Assembly (NCBI RefSeq): GCF_007641255.1
Contig: NZ_CP036259.1
Span: 1,860,001-1,924,000, forward strand
Direction: 5' to 3'
Origin: Sporomusa termitida
Lineage (GTDB): Bacteria > Bacillota > Negativicutes > Sporomusales > Sporomusaceae
Length of the DNA stretch: 64,000 nt
Both the position numbers and the translations under genes were made by a program. A model generated the notes under the pieces. The model saw nothing but the letters and a program-made list of their open reading frames with translations. It was not told the origin of the DNA and made no database searches. Positions 9,864-19,377 of this stretch are shown piece by piece (the first letter of the stretch is position 1; each line of letters begins with the position of its first letter).

Positions 9864-11243
9864 TTGTTAGATGATGTACAAAGAATTCATTTTATTGGTA
9901 TCGGTGGCTCTGGTATGAGTGCCATTGCCAAAGTATTGCTTGAAATGGGGTATGCTGTTTCCGGTTCTGATGCCCAGAAATCGGCTGTTACCTCCAGACT
10001 TGAGCAGGCGGGGGCAAAGGTGCATATTGGTCACAATTATGAGAATATTAGCGGCACACAGGCTGTAGTTGTTTCAACGGCTATCCCCGAAACCAACCCG
10101 GAGATTAAAGCTGCCCGTGATAAGGAAATTGCAGTATATCACCGGGCTGATGTACTGGCATTCCTGATGCGCAAACGGCAGGGAATTGCTGTAGCCGGCG
10201 CTCATGGCAAGACCACAACTACCTCGATGATTGCCCTGATGCTTGAGAAGTCCGGGACGGACCCTACCATCATTATTGGCGGTGAACTGGAATCAATAGG
10301 CGGTAGTGCAAAGTTTGGGCATGGTCCTTATTTAGTGGCAGAGGCTGATGAAAGTGACGGCTCTTTTTTAAAACTTGCCCCGCATATTGCAGTTGTGACC
10401 AATATTGAGAACGATCACATGGACTACTACAAAACCATGGATAATATATTACGCACTTTTGATGAATTTTTACATAAGCTTCAGCCTGGGAGTGGATTAG
10501 CCGTTTTATGTTTCGACAATATTCATGTCAGGAATATTGCGACCAAACTTGAAACGCGTTATGTATCATATGCACTTGAACAGGCTGCTGATTATACGGC
10601 GCGTAATATTAAATCCGATGGTCCGGTGACAATTTTTGATGTGTATTATCGGGAAGAACTTTTAGGCACGGCCAGAATTTGTGTTCCAGGCGTGCATAAT
10701 GTGGCAAATGCGCTGGCTGCTGTGGCCGTGGGGGTTGAAGCCGGGCTGAGTTTTTCGCAAATTGTCGAAGGCCTGAGCCAGTTTCAGGGGGCTAAACGCC
10801 GTTTTCAGTCCAAAGGGAGGGTAAACGGCGTTTGGGTAGTGGATGACTACGCTCATCACCCTACAGAAATTACCACAACGTTGCTAGGTGCGCGCCAAAC
10901 AGATCCTAAACGGCTAATCTGCATTTTTCAGCCGCATAGGTATACCCGTACTCAGTTTTTGAGTAAGGAGTTCGGCCGTGCTTTTACTGCGGCTGATATA
11001 TTGATTCTTACTGATATTTATTCAGCCGGAGAACAGCCTATTCCGGGAATAACCGGCGAGACACTTAAAATTGAGGTTGAACGGCAAACTAATCAGCGAG
11101 TTACTTATATACCGGAAAGAGATAAAATTGCCCGGTATCTGGCTGAGATTGTAGAGCCCGGAGATTTGGTGATGACCATGGGTGCCGGCAATATCTACCA
11201 AACGGGGGAAGAACTGGTAGAAAAGCTTACGCATCAGCAGTAA
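9864..11243 (+). CDS. murC: UDP-MurNAc:L-Ala ligase (MurC)
   Basis: MurC performs the first Mur-ligase step, joining L-alanine to UDP-MurNAc. HFIGIGGSGMSAIA forms the N-terminal nucleotide loop and AGAHGKTTTTSM the ATP loop. EADESDGSF and the DDYAHHPTEI motif near the C-terminus are MurC signatures. The open frame extends upstream to an ATG at 9771, but that leader is arginine- and glycine-rich and unlike MurC. The TTG at 9864, eight bases after AAAGGGGAG, gives 459 residues, the usual length. No murB follows, although murC-murB is common. Confidence 0.93.
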   Translation: MLDDVQRIHFIGIGGSGMSAIAKVLLEMGYAVSGSDAQKSAVTSRLEQAGAKVHIGHNYENISGTQAVVVSTAIPETNPEIKAARDKEIAVYHRADVLAFLMRKRQGIAVAGAHGKTTTTSMIALMLEKSGTDPTIIIGGELESIGGSAKFGHGPYLVAEADESDGSFLKLAPHIAVVTNIENDHMDYYKTMDNILRTFDEFLHKLQPGSGLAVLCFDNIHVRNIATKLETRYVSYALEQAADYTARNIKSDGPVTIFDVYYREELLGTARICVPGVHNVANALAAVAVGVEAGLSFSQIVEGLSQFQGAKRRFQSKGRVNGVWVVDDYAHHPTEITTTLLGARQTDPKRLICIFQPHRYTRTQFLSKEFGRAFTAADILILTDIYSAGEQPIPGITGETLKIEVERQTNQRVTYIPERDKIARYLAEIVEPGDLVMTMGAGNIYQTGEELVEKLTHQQ

Positions 11244-11312
11244 TAGCCAGAAATTTTAGAGATTAGATATAAGAAATTAAAGGGTGATTGTACTTGTCTG
11301 GGAGGGAAGACG

Positions 11313-12578
11313 ATGGAGAAATTTATCGTCAGAGGCGAAGTACAACTATGTGGTAATGTCCGGGTGAGCGGGGCTAAAAATGCTACATTGCCGATTATGG
11401 CGGCAACGCTTCTGTGTTCCGGCGTTAGTATTATCCATGATGTTCCCTATTTGCGCGATATTCAGGCCATGCAGGATATTTTAACACTCATAGGGGCTAA
11501 AATAATCAGGCAGGGCCATACCATGCTGATTGACACGACTAATGTCAGTAAGGCTGAAATTCCCGAGCATTTAATGCGGGAAATGCGGGCTTCGGTGTTC
11601 CTGATGGGGCCGCTGTTAGGGAGATTCCGCAAAGTCAGAATCTCCTATCCCGGTGGTTGTGCTATCGGGCCAAGGCCAATTAATCTACATATCAAAGCAC
11701 TCGAAAGAATTGGCGCAAAAGTTGATGAAAGTTTTGGATTTATTGAGGCTGAGGCTGAAGAATTAACAGGCGGCGAGGTTAATTTTGACTTTCCCAGCGT
11801 GGGGGCGACTGAGAATGCAATGATGGCTGCCGCACTGGCCAAGGGTACAACAATTATCCGCAATGCGGCGCGTGAACCTGAAATCACGGACTTGCAAACC
11901 ATCTTGAATAAAATGGGAGCAAGGATTAGTGGGGCGGGAACAGATACCATCAGAATTGACGGTGTGGCCAAACTTACCCCGACCGAGCACACGGTAATGT
12001 GTGACCGGATTGAAGCAGGCACCTTTCTAATGGCAAGCGCTATGACGCGTGGTGATGTTGTTGTTGAAAACATTATTCCGGAGCATTTATTCTCGGTTAC
12101 TGATAAATTGCAGGATATTGGCGCCCAGATCGTAACCGGCAAGGATTATGTCCGGATAAAAGCCGGGGAGCTCAGGGGGGTTGATATTAAAACCCTGCCT
12201 TACCCGGGATTTCCCACCGACCTGCAGGCACCGATGCTGTCATTGGTTTCGATTGCCAAAGGTACCAGCATTATCACGGAAACTATTTTTGAGAACCGCT
12301 TTAAACATGTAGACGAACTTACCCGGATGGGGGCTAAAATAAAAGTGGAAGGCCGGACTGCTATTATTCGCGGTGTTGCAAGTTTGACCGGAGCCAATGT
12401 GGCGGCACCTGATTTACGGGCTGGCAGTGCCTTGGTGCTGGCGGCCCTTGCCGCTAAGGGAACCTCAGAGGTTGAGCAGGTTTATCATATTGACCGGGGT
12501 TATGAAAATATTGAGAAAAAATTGCAGGCTTTAGGTGCACAGATTGTACGGGTCCAGGTAGCTGAAGGAGGACATTAG
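11313..12578 (+). CDS. murA: UDP-GlcNAc enolpyruvyl transferase (MurA)
   Basis: MurA transfers enolpyruvate from PEP to UDP-GlcNAc, the committed step of peptidoglycan synthesis. K22 and N23 of the substrate-binding GAKNATLP motif are present. C116 in the GGCAIGPRP loop is the residue attacked by fosfomycin, so the sequence predicts fosfomycin sensitivity at the target level. The 421-residue length is normal. A GGGAGGG ribosome site precedes the ATG. It is followed immediately by ddl. Confidence 0.95.
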   Translation: MEKFIVRGEVQLCGNVRVSGAKNATLPIMAATLLCSGVSIIHDVPYLRDIQAMQDILTLIGAKIIRQGHTMLIDTTNVSKAEIPEHLMREMRASVFLMGPLLGRFRKVRISYPGGCAIGPRPINLHIKALERIGAKVDESFGFIEAEAEELTGGEVNFDFPSVGATENAMMAAALAKGTTIIRNAAREPEITDLQTILNKMGARISGAGTDTIRIDGVAKLTPTEHTVMCDRIEAGTFLMASAMTRGDVVVENIIPEHLFSVTDKLQDIGAQIVTGKDYVRIKAGELRGVDIKTLPYPGFPTDLQAPMLSLVSIAKGTSIITETIFENRFKHVDELTRMGAKIKVEGRTAIIRGVASLTGANVAAPDLRAGSALVLAALAAKGTSEVEQVYHIDRGYENIEKKLQALGAQIVRVQVAEGGH

Positions 12579-12579
12579 C

Positions 12580-13509
12580 TTGAAGAATAAGAAAATTGCC
12601 GTTGTCATGGGCGGCCCTTCTGCTGAGCGTGAGGTATCATTAAACACCGGGGGCGCTATTTTAGGAGCACTGCAGGAAAAAGGGTATCAGGCCATCGGGA
12701 TTGACCTAAACCCCCGTAATTTTGTCGAACAATTAAAAAACAATAAAATTGATGTGGTGTTTAATGCTGTCCATGGCCTCTATGGTGAAGACGGACTCCT
12801 GCAAGGAACACTGGACATGTTAGGGATACCCTATACCGGTTCGGGGGTGCTGGCCAGCGCTGCTGCCATGGATAAAGCAGTAACAAAACGATTGTTTGTG
12901 GCCGCCGGGATCCCCACGCCCCGCTCACGGCTTTACAGCAAGCAGGAGACCGGGGGGGATTTGCTTAGTGAGATTCAAGGCGAATTTGGCGTGCCGGTAG
13001 TTATTAAGTCAGCTGCGCAAGGTTCGAGTATTGGGGTTACCATTGTGGAAGACCCTGCCGATATTGATGATGCGATAACAGAAGCTTTTAAGTTTAGCGA
13101 CCATATTGTTGTTGAGGAATTCATCAACGGCAAAGAATTGACTGTCGCAATCTTAGGAACCGACCGGCCGGAGGCACTCCCGGTCATAGAAATTGTACCA
13201 GAATCAGGCCGTTATGATTACAGGGCAAAATATACCAAAGGCGCTACCCAGTATATTGTTCCCGCCCGTCTGGCAGTGGAGACTACCGGCCGCGTTCAGC
13301 AAGTAGCGCTTGCAGCCTATAAGCTGTTAAACTGCCGCGGGATTGGTCGTGTTGATGTTATGCTTGATCAGTCTAACCATCCTTACGTACTGGAAATTAA
13401 TACGATACCGGGCATGACAGCTACCAGCCTGGTACCTAAGGCTGCTGCGGCCGTTGGTATTCATTTTGCTGATTTATGTGAGCGGATTCTCCTGACAACC
13501 GTTGATTAG
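12580..13509 (+). CDS. ddl: D-alanine--D-alanine ligase
   Basis: Ddl makes the D-Ala-D-Ala dipeptide used by MurF, with an ATP-grasp fold. It opens with the GGPSAEREVSLNTG motif and has the ATP-grasp core (VIKSAAQGSSIGV, VEEFINGKELT) and a C-terminal EINTIPGMT metal and substrate segment. At 309 residues it is a short-form Ddl. The TTG start lies one base after the murA stop, with GGAGG just upstream inside murA. A strong terminator follows directly, so this is probably the end of the first dcw transcript. Confidence 0.93.
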   Translation: MKNKKIAVVMGGPSAEREVSLNTGGAILGALQEKGYQAIGIDLNPRNFVEQLKNNKIDVVFNAVHGLYGEDGLLQGTLDMLGIPYTGSGVLASAAAMDKAVTKRLFVAAGIPTPRSRLYSKQETGGDLLSEIQGEFGVPVVIKSAAQGSSIGVTIVEDPADIDDAITEAFKFSDHIVVEEFINGKELTVAILGTDRPEALPVIEIVPESGRYDYRAKYTKGATQYIVPARLAVETTGRVQQVALAAYKLLNCRGIGRVDVMLDQSNHPYVLEINTIPGMTATSLVPKAAAAVGIHFADLCERILLTTVD

Positions 13510-13516
13510 CAGTCTT

Positions 13517-13549
13517 GCGGGCAGTGTCGACAGATACTGCCCGCTTTTT
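13517..13549 (+). terminator. Rho-independent terminator after ddl
   Basis: The 9-bp arms GCGGGCAGT and ACTGCCCGC pair perfectly around a 10-base loop and are followed by TTTTT. It closes the murE-ddl part of the cluster. Confidence 0.85.
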
Positions 13550-13572
13550 ACTAGAGCCCGGTTAGACAAGTT

Positions 13573-13963
13573 CCTTCCCGGCAAGTTTCGCTTTAGCCGA
13601 TAGCTAAGCGCCACTAATGCCCCTGCTCCGGCAGCGGCATAAGTGTTGCTAAGCTCCTGGATTGGCTCAACTAAGCCTGGAAGTTCATTCCAATCCTTCC
13701 CGGCAAGTTTCGCTTTATCCGATAGCTAAGCGCCACTAATGCCCCTGCTCTGGCAGCGGCATAAGTGTTGCTAAGCTCCTGGATTGGCTCAACTAAGCCT
13801 GGAAGTTCATTCCAATCCTTCCCGGCAAGTTTCGCTTTATCCGATAGCTAAGCGCCACTAATGCCCCTGCTCTGGCAGCGGCATAAGTGTTGCTAAGCTC
13901 CTGGATTGGCTCAACTAAGCCTGGAAGTTCATTCTAATCCTTCCCGGCAAGTTTCGCTTTATC
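13573..13963. repeat. Three tandem 122-bp repeats plus a 25-base partial copy
   Basis: Full copies start at 13573, 13695 and 13817; a partial copy covers 13939-13963. Copies differ at one or two positions: copy 1 has G for T in the CTTTATCC segment and C for T near the middle, and copy 3 has one C-to-T change at its end. The period is not a multiple of three, so the array is not coding. Each unit can fold: in copy 1, arms 13603-13621 and 13636-13654 pair imperfectly around an inner CTGC/GCAG hairpin, and GGATTGG (13659-13665) pairs with CCAATCC (13690-13696) across the unit boundary. It fills most of the 508-base gap between ddl and ftsQ. Confidence 0.95.
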
Positions 13964-13986
13964 TAACGGCCGATCCGGTGTATAAT
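13958..13986 (+). promoter_or_regulatory. Possible promoter for the ftsQ-ftsZ part of the cluster
   Basis: A perfect TATAAT (13981-13986) lies 31 bases before the ftsQ start. The hexamer 17 bases upstream, TTTATC, is only a weak -35 and lies in the partial fourth repeat copy. The terminator after ddl makes a promoter in this gap necessary or at least likely. Confidence 0.4.
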
Positions 13987-14017
13987 TACTGCAGAAGATG
14001 TCTACAGGGGTGATAGC

Positions 14018-14764
14018 ATGCAGACGGCAGAACGCTTAAAGGCAGCCAGGCAGCGGCGTAATTCGACATTTGCAGCCTTGTTGGCGGCTTTGGCATCGCT
14101 GATAGCATTTTTTTTATTTGTTAATTCGCCTTATTTTATTGTAGGGACAGTACTTGTTGAAGGTAATAAGTATATTACGGTTGAAGATGTTTTACAGGTT
14201 GCCGGTGTCCCTGAACAAGTAAATATTTTTAGATTAAAAACGGCAGATATAAAAGACCGTTTGCTGAGTGACCTGCGGGTAGCTGAGGTTAAGGTGGACA
14301 GACGTTTTCCGGCTACTATATCCATCCAGGTCACAGAACGCCAGCCGCTGGCTTTTGTGGCCAGCCAGTATGGTTTTGTCGAAATTGACCGGCAAGGCAT
14401 GGTACTGGCTGCTTTTAAAAACCTTAAAGAGGTAAAAGTCCCTGTTATTACCGGGGTTCGTTTAGGCAATGTATATGTGGGCGACCAGGTAAACAATCCC
14501 GGTCTTGCCAGTGTCCTGACCTATCTTGCGGCCTTGGATGAATTAACTCTCAATCAACTGTCAGAGGTAAATATTAAGTCGCCGGACGAGCTTGTTGCCT
14601 ATACAACACATTCCATAGGCATACGGGTTGGTGACAACCAGCGCCTGGCGGAAAAAGCTATGCTTACCGGTGAGATTTTACAGGAGATTGCAACCAAGAA
14701 ACTGGCTGTCGAATATATAGATCTTAACTATAAATCACCGATTATTAAGCTGCGTGACAGATGA
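14018..14764 (+). CDS. ftsQ: Cell division protein FtsQ/DivIB
   Basis: FtsQ/DivIB is a bitopic membrane protein of the divisome that binds FtsL and FtsB. A short charged N-terminus is followed by one membrane helix (about residues 19-37), a POTRA domain (about 38-108, with FIVGTVLVEGNKY-like start) and the FtsQ beta domain. The length of 248 residues fits Firmicute DivIB/FtsQ proteins. It is preceded by a long repeat-filled gap and a candidate promoter, and is followed by the DUF881 gene with a 24-base spacer. Confidence 0.85.
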   Translation: MQTAERLKAARQRRNSTFAALLAALASLIAFFLFVNSPYFIVGTVLVEGNKYITVEDVLQVAGVPEQVNIFRLKTADIKDRLLSDLRVAEVKVDRRFPATISIQVTERQPLAFVASQYGFVEIDRQGMVLAAFKNLKEVKVPVITGVRLGNVYVGDQVNNPGLASVLTYLAALDELTLNQLSEVNIKSPDELVAYTTHSIGIRVGDNQRLAEKAMLTGEILQEIATKKLAVEYIDLNYKSPIIKLRDR

Positions 14765-14788
14765 GGGAATTCGAAAGGAGACGATATT

Positions 14789-15481
14789 TTGCTACCTATC
14801 AAACAAGGGCAGTTTGCAATTGCCCTGGTCTGTGTTGTGCTGGGTGTTATGCTGGCGGTACAATTCCGTACTACCCAGGATATTAGATCAAGCATCCCCT
14901 ATCAGCGGGTAGAGGATTTATCCCAGCGTTTAAGCCAGACCGAAAAAGAACGGGACGCGTTAATCAATCAGGTCCAGGAGCTTAAGCGCACTTCCGGGGC
15001 TGAGGCCGCGTCCAAGGAATTGGAAAGGGTGAGGATGGGAGCTGGCGTAATAGCTGTTGAAGGACCTGGTATTATTGTAACTATTGATGACAGCAAGCGT
15101 CCTTCCAAACCCGGTGAAAATCCTAATTTATACCTGATTCATGATGACGATATATTAAAGGTAATTAATGAATTGTGGGCTGCAGGGGCGGAGGCCATCT
15201 CTATTAATGAGCAGCGGCTTATCGCCAGCTCAGAGGTCCGGTGTGCCGGTCCGACCCTGTCGGTTAACAATTCACGCTATTCACCGCCGTATGAGGTCAG
15301 GGTTATCGGCGAGCCGACGACACTGGAAAATGCGCTTAAAATGCGCGGTGGTGTCATTGAGACCCTGCAGTTTTGGGGTATTCAGGTAACGATAAAAAAA
15401 CAGGATGATGTAAAAGTCCCGGCGTATAAGGGCGCTTTCCGGTTTGAGTTTGCTAAGCCGCTTAAGGAAGGTGGTAACTAA
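14789..15481 (+). CDS. DUF881 family membrane-anchored protein (YlxW/YlxX type)
   Basis: DUF881 proteins sit next to sbp and ftsA in many Firmicute and actinobacterial dcw clusters; their biochemical role is not established. A membrane anchor at about residues 8-24 is followed by a coiled-coil stretch (about 43-75, rich in Gln, Glu and Arg) and the DUF881 fold, with GPGIIVTIDDS and a GAEAISINEQRL segment. TTG is the start, behind AAAGGAGACG. Location suggests a role in division or septal wall synthesis, by inference only. Confidence 0.85.
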   Translation: MLPIKQGQFAIALVCVVLGVMLAVQFRTTQDIRSSIPYQRVEDLSQRLSQTEKERDALINQVQELKRTSGAEAASKELERVRMGAGVIAVEGPGIIVTIDDSKRPSKPGENPNLYLIHDDDILKVINELWAAGAEAISINEQRLIASSEVRCAGPTLSVNNSRYSPPYEVRVIGEPTTLENALKMRGGVIETLQFWGIQVTIKKQDDVKVPAYKGAFRFEFAKPLKEGGN

Positions 15482-15482
15482 T

Positions 15483-15812
15483 ATGGTTTTACCTATTACC
15501 GGTTTGATTATAGGTATAGTTATAGGTGTCGTTTTTCCTATTACGGTGCCGCTGGAATATGCAAAATTTATGTCGGTGGCGCTATTGGCATCATTAGACT
15601 CGGTTTTTGGCGGCCTGAGGGCCGGCATTGAGGAAAAATTCGATAATACAGTGTTTATAACCGGTTTTTTCACAAATGCATTATTAGCTGCCGGCTTAGT
15701 TTATATAGGCGACCGGCTGGGCATTGACTTATATTATGTTTCACTTTTAGCATTTGGCTTGAGAATATTCCAGAATCTAGCAATTATTCGTCGGTATTTT
15801 TTGAAAAAATAG
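15483..15812 (+). CDS. sbp: Small basic protein, DUF1290 family
   Basis: This 109-residue integral membrane protein has about three hydrophobic segments and the GLRAGIEEKFDN patch of DUF1290. In Bacillus the homologue sbp lies just before ftsA; its function is unknown. The frame extends upstream into the DUF881 gene, but the ATG at 15483 has an AAGGTGG site and begins MVLPITGLIIG, as in the family. It ends at a clear terminator, so ftsA-ftsZ probably have their own transcript as well. Confidence 0.85.
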   Translation: MVLPITGLIIGIVIGVVFPITVPLEYAKFMSVALLASLDSVFGGLRAGIEEKFDNTVFITGFFTNALLAAGLVYIGDRLGIDLYYVSLLAFGLRIFQNLAIIRRYFLKK

Positions 15813-15816
15813 TCGA

Positions 15817-15864
15817 AAAGCTTCAAAGCCTGTCGGAATATGCTAGGGCTTTGGAGCTTTTTTT
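15817..15864 (+). terminator. Terminator after sbp
   Basis: Arms AAAGCTTCAAAGCC (15817-15830) and GGCTTTGGAGCTTT (15847-15860) pair over 14 positions with one G-U pair and run into seven T residues. Confidence 0.85.
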
Positions 15865-15910
15865 ATGAAGGGGTTTCAAAAAAAAAGAACGAATTTTCTC
15901 GTCTGAAAAA

Positions 15911-15939
15911 AAAGGGAAAATGCTACTTTTGTTGAAACT
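15911..15939 (+). promoter_or_regulatory. Possible sigma-H promoter before ftsA-ftsZ
   Basis: AAAGGGAAA matches the sigma-H -35 consensus RNAGGAWWW at 8 of 9 positions and GTTGAAACT, 11 bases later, matches RNNGAATWW at 7 of 9. In Bacillus subtilis ftsAZ has a sigma-H promoter used at the onset of sporulation. The match here is imperfect. Confidence 0.35.
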
Positions 15940-15976
15940 ATTGGGAAGAAACATAATACTGTGCTGCGAGGGAGTT

Positions 15977-17179
15977 ATGGATAAAAAAAATATATTAGCT
16001 ATTGATGTTGGCACAGGTATGGTCAAAGTTTTGGCCGGCAGGCAAGAAGCAAATGGCCGGATACAACTTTTCGGCAGCGGTGCTGCTCCCACGGCGGGGT
16101 TTGCCAAAGGTGTGATCACTGACATCGATGCTTTGGCCCATTCTATCAGACAAGCGGTAGAATGTGTTGTTTTGGCAACTGACAGCCGGGCTGCCGGTTC
16201 TGTTTATTTAGGTCTTAGCGGCTCGGTGCTTGTTACGCAAACTAGTATAGGTACTGTGGCGGCGGCCACAGCCGGGGTTGTTACCGGCGCTGATGTGGAG
16301 CGGGCTTGCCAAGCCGCTGTGTTTTCGGTGGCTGATCATGAATATGAGGTGCTGCATGTTTTTCCGGCCAGGGAGGATGTCACCCAGGCGGGGGCAGCGC
16401 TGGCCGTGGAAACTCATATTATATCGGCTCCCAAAGCTACCTTGGCGGAGCTTAGCCGCGTTCTGAGCAGGAGCGGCATTCAACTGAATGGAATTGTTGC
16501 CAGCGGCATTATAGCGGCCGAGGGTATGAATACTGAATTACCAGGACAGCCTACTAACTTTATATTTATCGATATTGGGGCAGGAGTTGCCGATATTTCG
16601 CTGTATGTGAAAGGACGCCTGCGTTCATCAGCCGCATTACCGCTGGGTGGTGACTATATAACCAGTGATTTAATGCAGGGGTTGAGCGTGAACCGGGCCC
16701 ATGCCGAGGAAATTAAACGCTATTACTCGCGACTTTCTCCTGATTTACGAAATCAGGGGGTGGTTTTGGATTGCAACGACTACGGGACGGTTGATAAACA
16801 TATTCCTTTTGATTTTTTATATGATATTATTGAAAGCAGGGTAGAAGAAATTGTTACTTTAGTGTATGGTTATCTTAAACCACTGCAGGCCGAATATTTA
16901 ACAAAACCGGGACAAACTTTCGAAACTGTTTACTTAACTGGTGGTTGCGGAGCGATGCCTAGTATGGGGGCTTGTGTGGCCAAGTTTTTTCAATTACCTA
17001 CCACTACGGTAACACCGGAAGGTTTGTCTGCTGAATACGTGCACCCTGCTAATACCGTATGTTATGGAATTCTAAAGCACGGTGCCAGAATTACGGAAAA
17101 TGAGCCGGTTGGCGGGCATAGTGCCTGGAACACATTGGTTCATAAAGCTAAAAAATTATTGAAATTTGATCGATATTAA
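15977..17179 (+). CDS. ftsA: Cell division protein FtsA
   Basis: FtsA is an actin-like ATPase that anchors FtsZ to the membrane. It starts [17 protein letters not shown] (phosphate-1 loop), has the inserted 1C/SHS2 region at about 85-165, the [13 protein letters not shown] phosphate-2 motif and YLTGGCGAM adenosine motif, and ends in a basic amphipathic helix (about 383-400) that would bind the membrane. The frame opens earlier at 15920, but the ATG at 15977 with GAGGGAG upstream gives 400 residues and the canonical start. ftsZ follows after 17 bases. Confidence 0.93.
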   Translation: MDKKNILAIDVGTGMVKVLAGRQEANGRIQLFGSGAAPTAGFAKGVITDIDALAHSIRQAVECVVLATDSRAAGSVYLGLSGSVLVTQTSIGTVAAATAGVVTGADVERACQAAVFSVADHEYEVLHVFPAREDVTQAGAALAVETHIISAPKATLAELSRVLSRSGIQLNGIVASGIIAAEGMNTELPGQPTNFIFIDIGAGVADISLYVKGRLRSSAALPLGGDYITSDLMQGLSVNRAHAEEIKRYYSRLSPDLRNQGVVLDCNDYGTVDKHIPFDFLYDIIESRVEEIVTLVYGYLKPLQAEYLTKPGQTFETVYLTGGCGAMPSMGACVAKFFQLPTTTVTPEGLSAEYVHPANTVCYGILKHGARITENEPVGGHSAWNTLVHKAKKLLKFDRY

Positions 17180-17196
17180 GGGAGGAAAACTTACTA

Positions 17197-18246
17197 ATGC
17201 TGGAATTTGATATGGATTTAGATCAATTTGCTTCGATAAAAGTCATTGGCGTAGGCGGTGGCGGCAATAATGCGGTAAACCGTATGATTGGGGCCGGCCT
17301 GCAGGGCGTTGAATTTATTACTATTAATACCGATGCCCAGGCCTTACTTGGCTCCGAGGCTGCCTATCGTATTCAAATTGGTGAAAAGCTGACCAAAGGT
17401 CTCGGGGCTGGGGCTAATCCCGAGATTGGTGAGAAAGCGGCGCAGGAGAGCAGGGAAGATATCATAAAAGTGCTTAAGGGTGCCGACATGGTATTTATCA
17501 CAGCCGGTATGGGCGGCGGTACCGGTACAGGTGCTGCGCCGGTGGTGGCTGAATGTGCCAGGGAAGTAGGCGCACTTACGGTTGGCGTTGTCACCAAGCC
17601 GTTTACTTTTGAAGGGCGTAAGCGTCAGTTGCAGGCAGAACGCGGGACTGCCAAGCTTAAGGAAAAGGTAGATACGCTGATTACTATTCCTAATGACCGC
17701 TTGTTGCAGGTAGTTGATAAACGGACTTCGATTTTGGATGCATTCAAAATCGTTGACGATGTATTGCGCCAGGGTGTGCAGGGTATATCTGATCTTATTG
17801 CTGTGCCGGCGCTGATAAATCTTGATTTTGCTGACGTAAAGACCATTATGAGCGACGCCGGTTCAGCCCTGATGGGCATCGGTTTTGGCACCGGTGATAA
17901 TCGTTCGATTGCAGCCGTTGAAGCCGCTATCAGAAGCCCGCTGCTGGAAATGTCAATTGATGGTGCCAAGGGGGTATTACTGAACTTTACCGGCGGCCCC
18001 AATACTACGTTATTTGAGGTTAATGAAGCAGCCGATATTATTGCCAAGGCTGCTGATCCGGAAGCAACCATTATTTTTGGGGCAACTATTGATGAGCGTT
18101 TTGAGGATCAGGTGCGGGTAACCGTTATTGCTACTGGTTTTGATCCTAAACCGTTAATAAAAACAAACGAGGGCCGGCATGAAAGTCCGGTGATCGAGCC
18201 TTTTAAAGGTCGTGATTTAGATATCCCGGCTTGGATGCGCCGTTAA
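17197..18246 (+). CDS. ftsZ: Cell division GTPase FtsZ
   Basis: FtsZ is the tubulin-like GTPase that forms the Z ring. The tubulin signature GGGTGTG is at 106-112, and the T7 loop segment [11 protein letters not shown] is present. The short C-terminal tail ends [10 protein letters not shown], the conserved peptide bound by FtsA and other partners. At 349 residues it has an unusually short linker but is complete. GGGAGGAAAAC precedes the ATG and a strong terminator follows. Confidence 0.97.
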   Translation: MLEFDMDLDQFASIKVIGVGGGGNNAVNRMIGAGLQGVEFITINTDAQALLGSEAAYRIQIGEKLTKGLGAGANPEIGEKAAQESREDIIKVLKGADMVFITAGMGGGTGTGAAPVVAECAREVGALTVGVVTKPFTFEGRKRQLQAERGTAKLKEKVDTLITIPNDRLLQVVDKRTSILDAFKIVDDVLRQGVQGISDLIAVPALINLDFADVKTIMSDAGSALMGIGFGTGDNRSIAAVEAAIRSPLLEMSIDGAKGVLLNFTGGPNTTLFEVNEAADIIAKAADPEATIIFGATIDERFEDQVRVTVIATGFDPKPLIKTNEGRHESPVIEPFKGRDLDIPAWMRR

Positions 18247-18265
18247 TAATCTGTTTTTAATAATC

Positions 18266-18305
18266 AACCCCGGCTCCGCTGAGCCGGGGTTTCTGTCTGT
18301 TTTTA
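18266..18305 (+). terminator. Terminator after ftsZ
   Basis: AACCCCGGCTC and GAGCCGGGGTT form an 11-bp perfect stem with a CGCT loop, followed by a T-rich tract (TTCTGTCTGTTTTT). Confidence 0.9.
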
Positions 18306-18444
18306 GTCATATTCTCTGGCAAAAAATTACATTATTTTAAAATAAACCTTGATATAATTGGCATAGTGATTTTAGCAGTGGCATATATTGCTATGTATCG
18401 GTTCTTATTATGGTATAAAATCCCACGCCAGGAAAGGAAGACCA

Positions 18445-19377
18445 GTGTACATCTATGCTGATATGGTATTATTAATAAATTTTACGATGAATAGTGTTAT
18501 TTTAGTGTTAACAGCTTATGCGGCAGGTATTTCATTCAGTTGGAAACGAATATTACCGGCAGCTTTCCTGGGCGGAATATATTCCCTGGTCGGGATTTTT
18601 CCGCAGATGTTTATGTTGTATACAATCCCGGGAAAGTTGTTGGCTTCAGTGCTCATTATCCTACTGGCTTTTGGTCGCAGGTCCTTAAAGCTAACACTAA
18701 CACTTATCGGCATTTTTTTTGTCATCTCTTTTATTTTAGGCGGCGCGGTATTGGGCTGGCTTTACTTTGCCCAAACCGGAGCGACGCCCGGGGCCGGTCA
18801 GCTGATTACATTGTCCTGGCGTCATTTGCTAATAGGCACTGTCATCGCTGTAACCCTGATTGGGCTTATCGTTAAGCAAATGCTTGGCAGAATGTATCGC
18901 CGGCAGACTTTTTATCAGGCAAAAATCGAGTATGACGGGCGTTCGGCTGAAATCACCGGGATGCTGGATACCGGTAATGGGCTTTTTTCGTTGCTGGGGC
19001 ATAAACCTGTTGTTCTGTTAAACCGGCAGGCGTCACTTTCCCTGCTTAGCTTGCAGGCAGCGGCATATTTAAACAATAATACTCCGGAGACGTGGCTGAC
19101 TAATCTTGATCAATGCTTGGATACCGCCTGGCTGTCCCGGGTGGAGGTTATTCCTTATCAGTCTGTCGGCAGCCGGAGTGTATTACTGGGATTCAGACCG
19201 GACCATATCACCGTAATGACCGAGTGTGGCCCGGCTCGGACCGCTAATGTGCTTATCGGCGTTTATGGCGGTGTTTTTGCCGGCGGCAGCGACTGTCAGG
19301 CGCTTTTACACCCTGCGCTAATAACCGGGGTAAATACGACAAAGGAGGCAGGGATATGCGCATTACCTGGCCAATAG
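18445..19377 (+). CDS. spoIIGA: Sporulation sigma-E factor processing peptidase SpoIIGA
   Basis: SpoIIGA is the membrane aspartic protease of the mother cell that cleaves pro-sigma-E after the forespore protein SpoIIR signals. Five N-terminal membrane segments (about residues 1-150) precede a soluble domain with the catalytic LDTGN motif near residue 175. The frame opens at 18388, but the GTG at 18445 with AAGGAAG upstream gives the usual start ([11 protein letters not shown]) and 310 residues. Its last 22 bases overlap the start of sigE, its substrate. A TATAAT lies at 18353-18358, without a convincing -35. Confidence 0.9.
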   Translation: MYIYADMVLLINFTMNSVILVLTAYAAGISFSWKRILPAAFLGGIYSLVGIFPQMFMLYTIPGKLLASVLIILLAFGRRSLKLTLTLIGIFFVISFILGGAVLGWLYFAQTGATPGAGQLITLSWRHLLIGTVIAVTLIGLIVKQMLGRMYRRQTFYQAKIEYDGRSAEITGMLDTGNGLFSLLGHKPVVLLNRQASLSLLSLQAAAYLNNNTPETWLTNLDQCLDTAWLSRVEVIPYQSVGSRSVLLGFRPDHITVMTECGPARTANVLIGVYGGVFAGGSDCQALLHPALITGVNTTKEAGICALPGQ

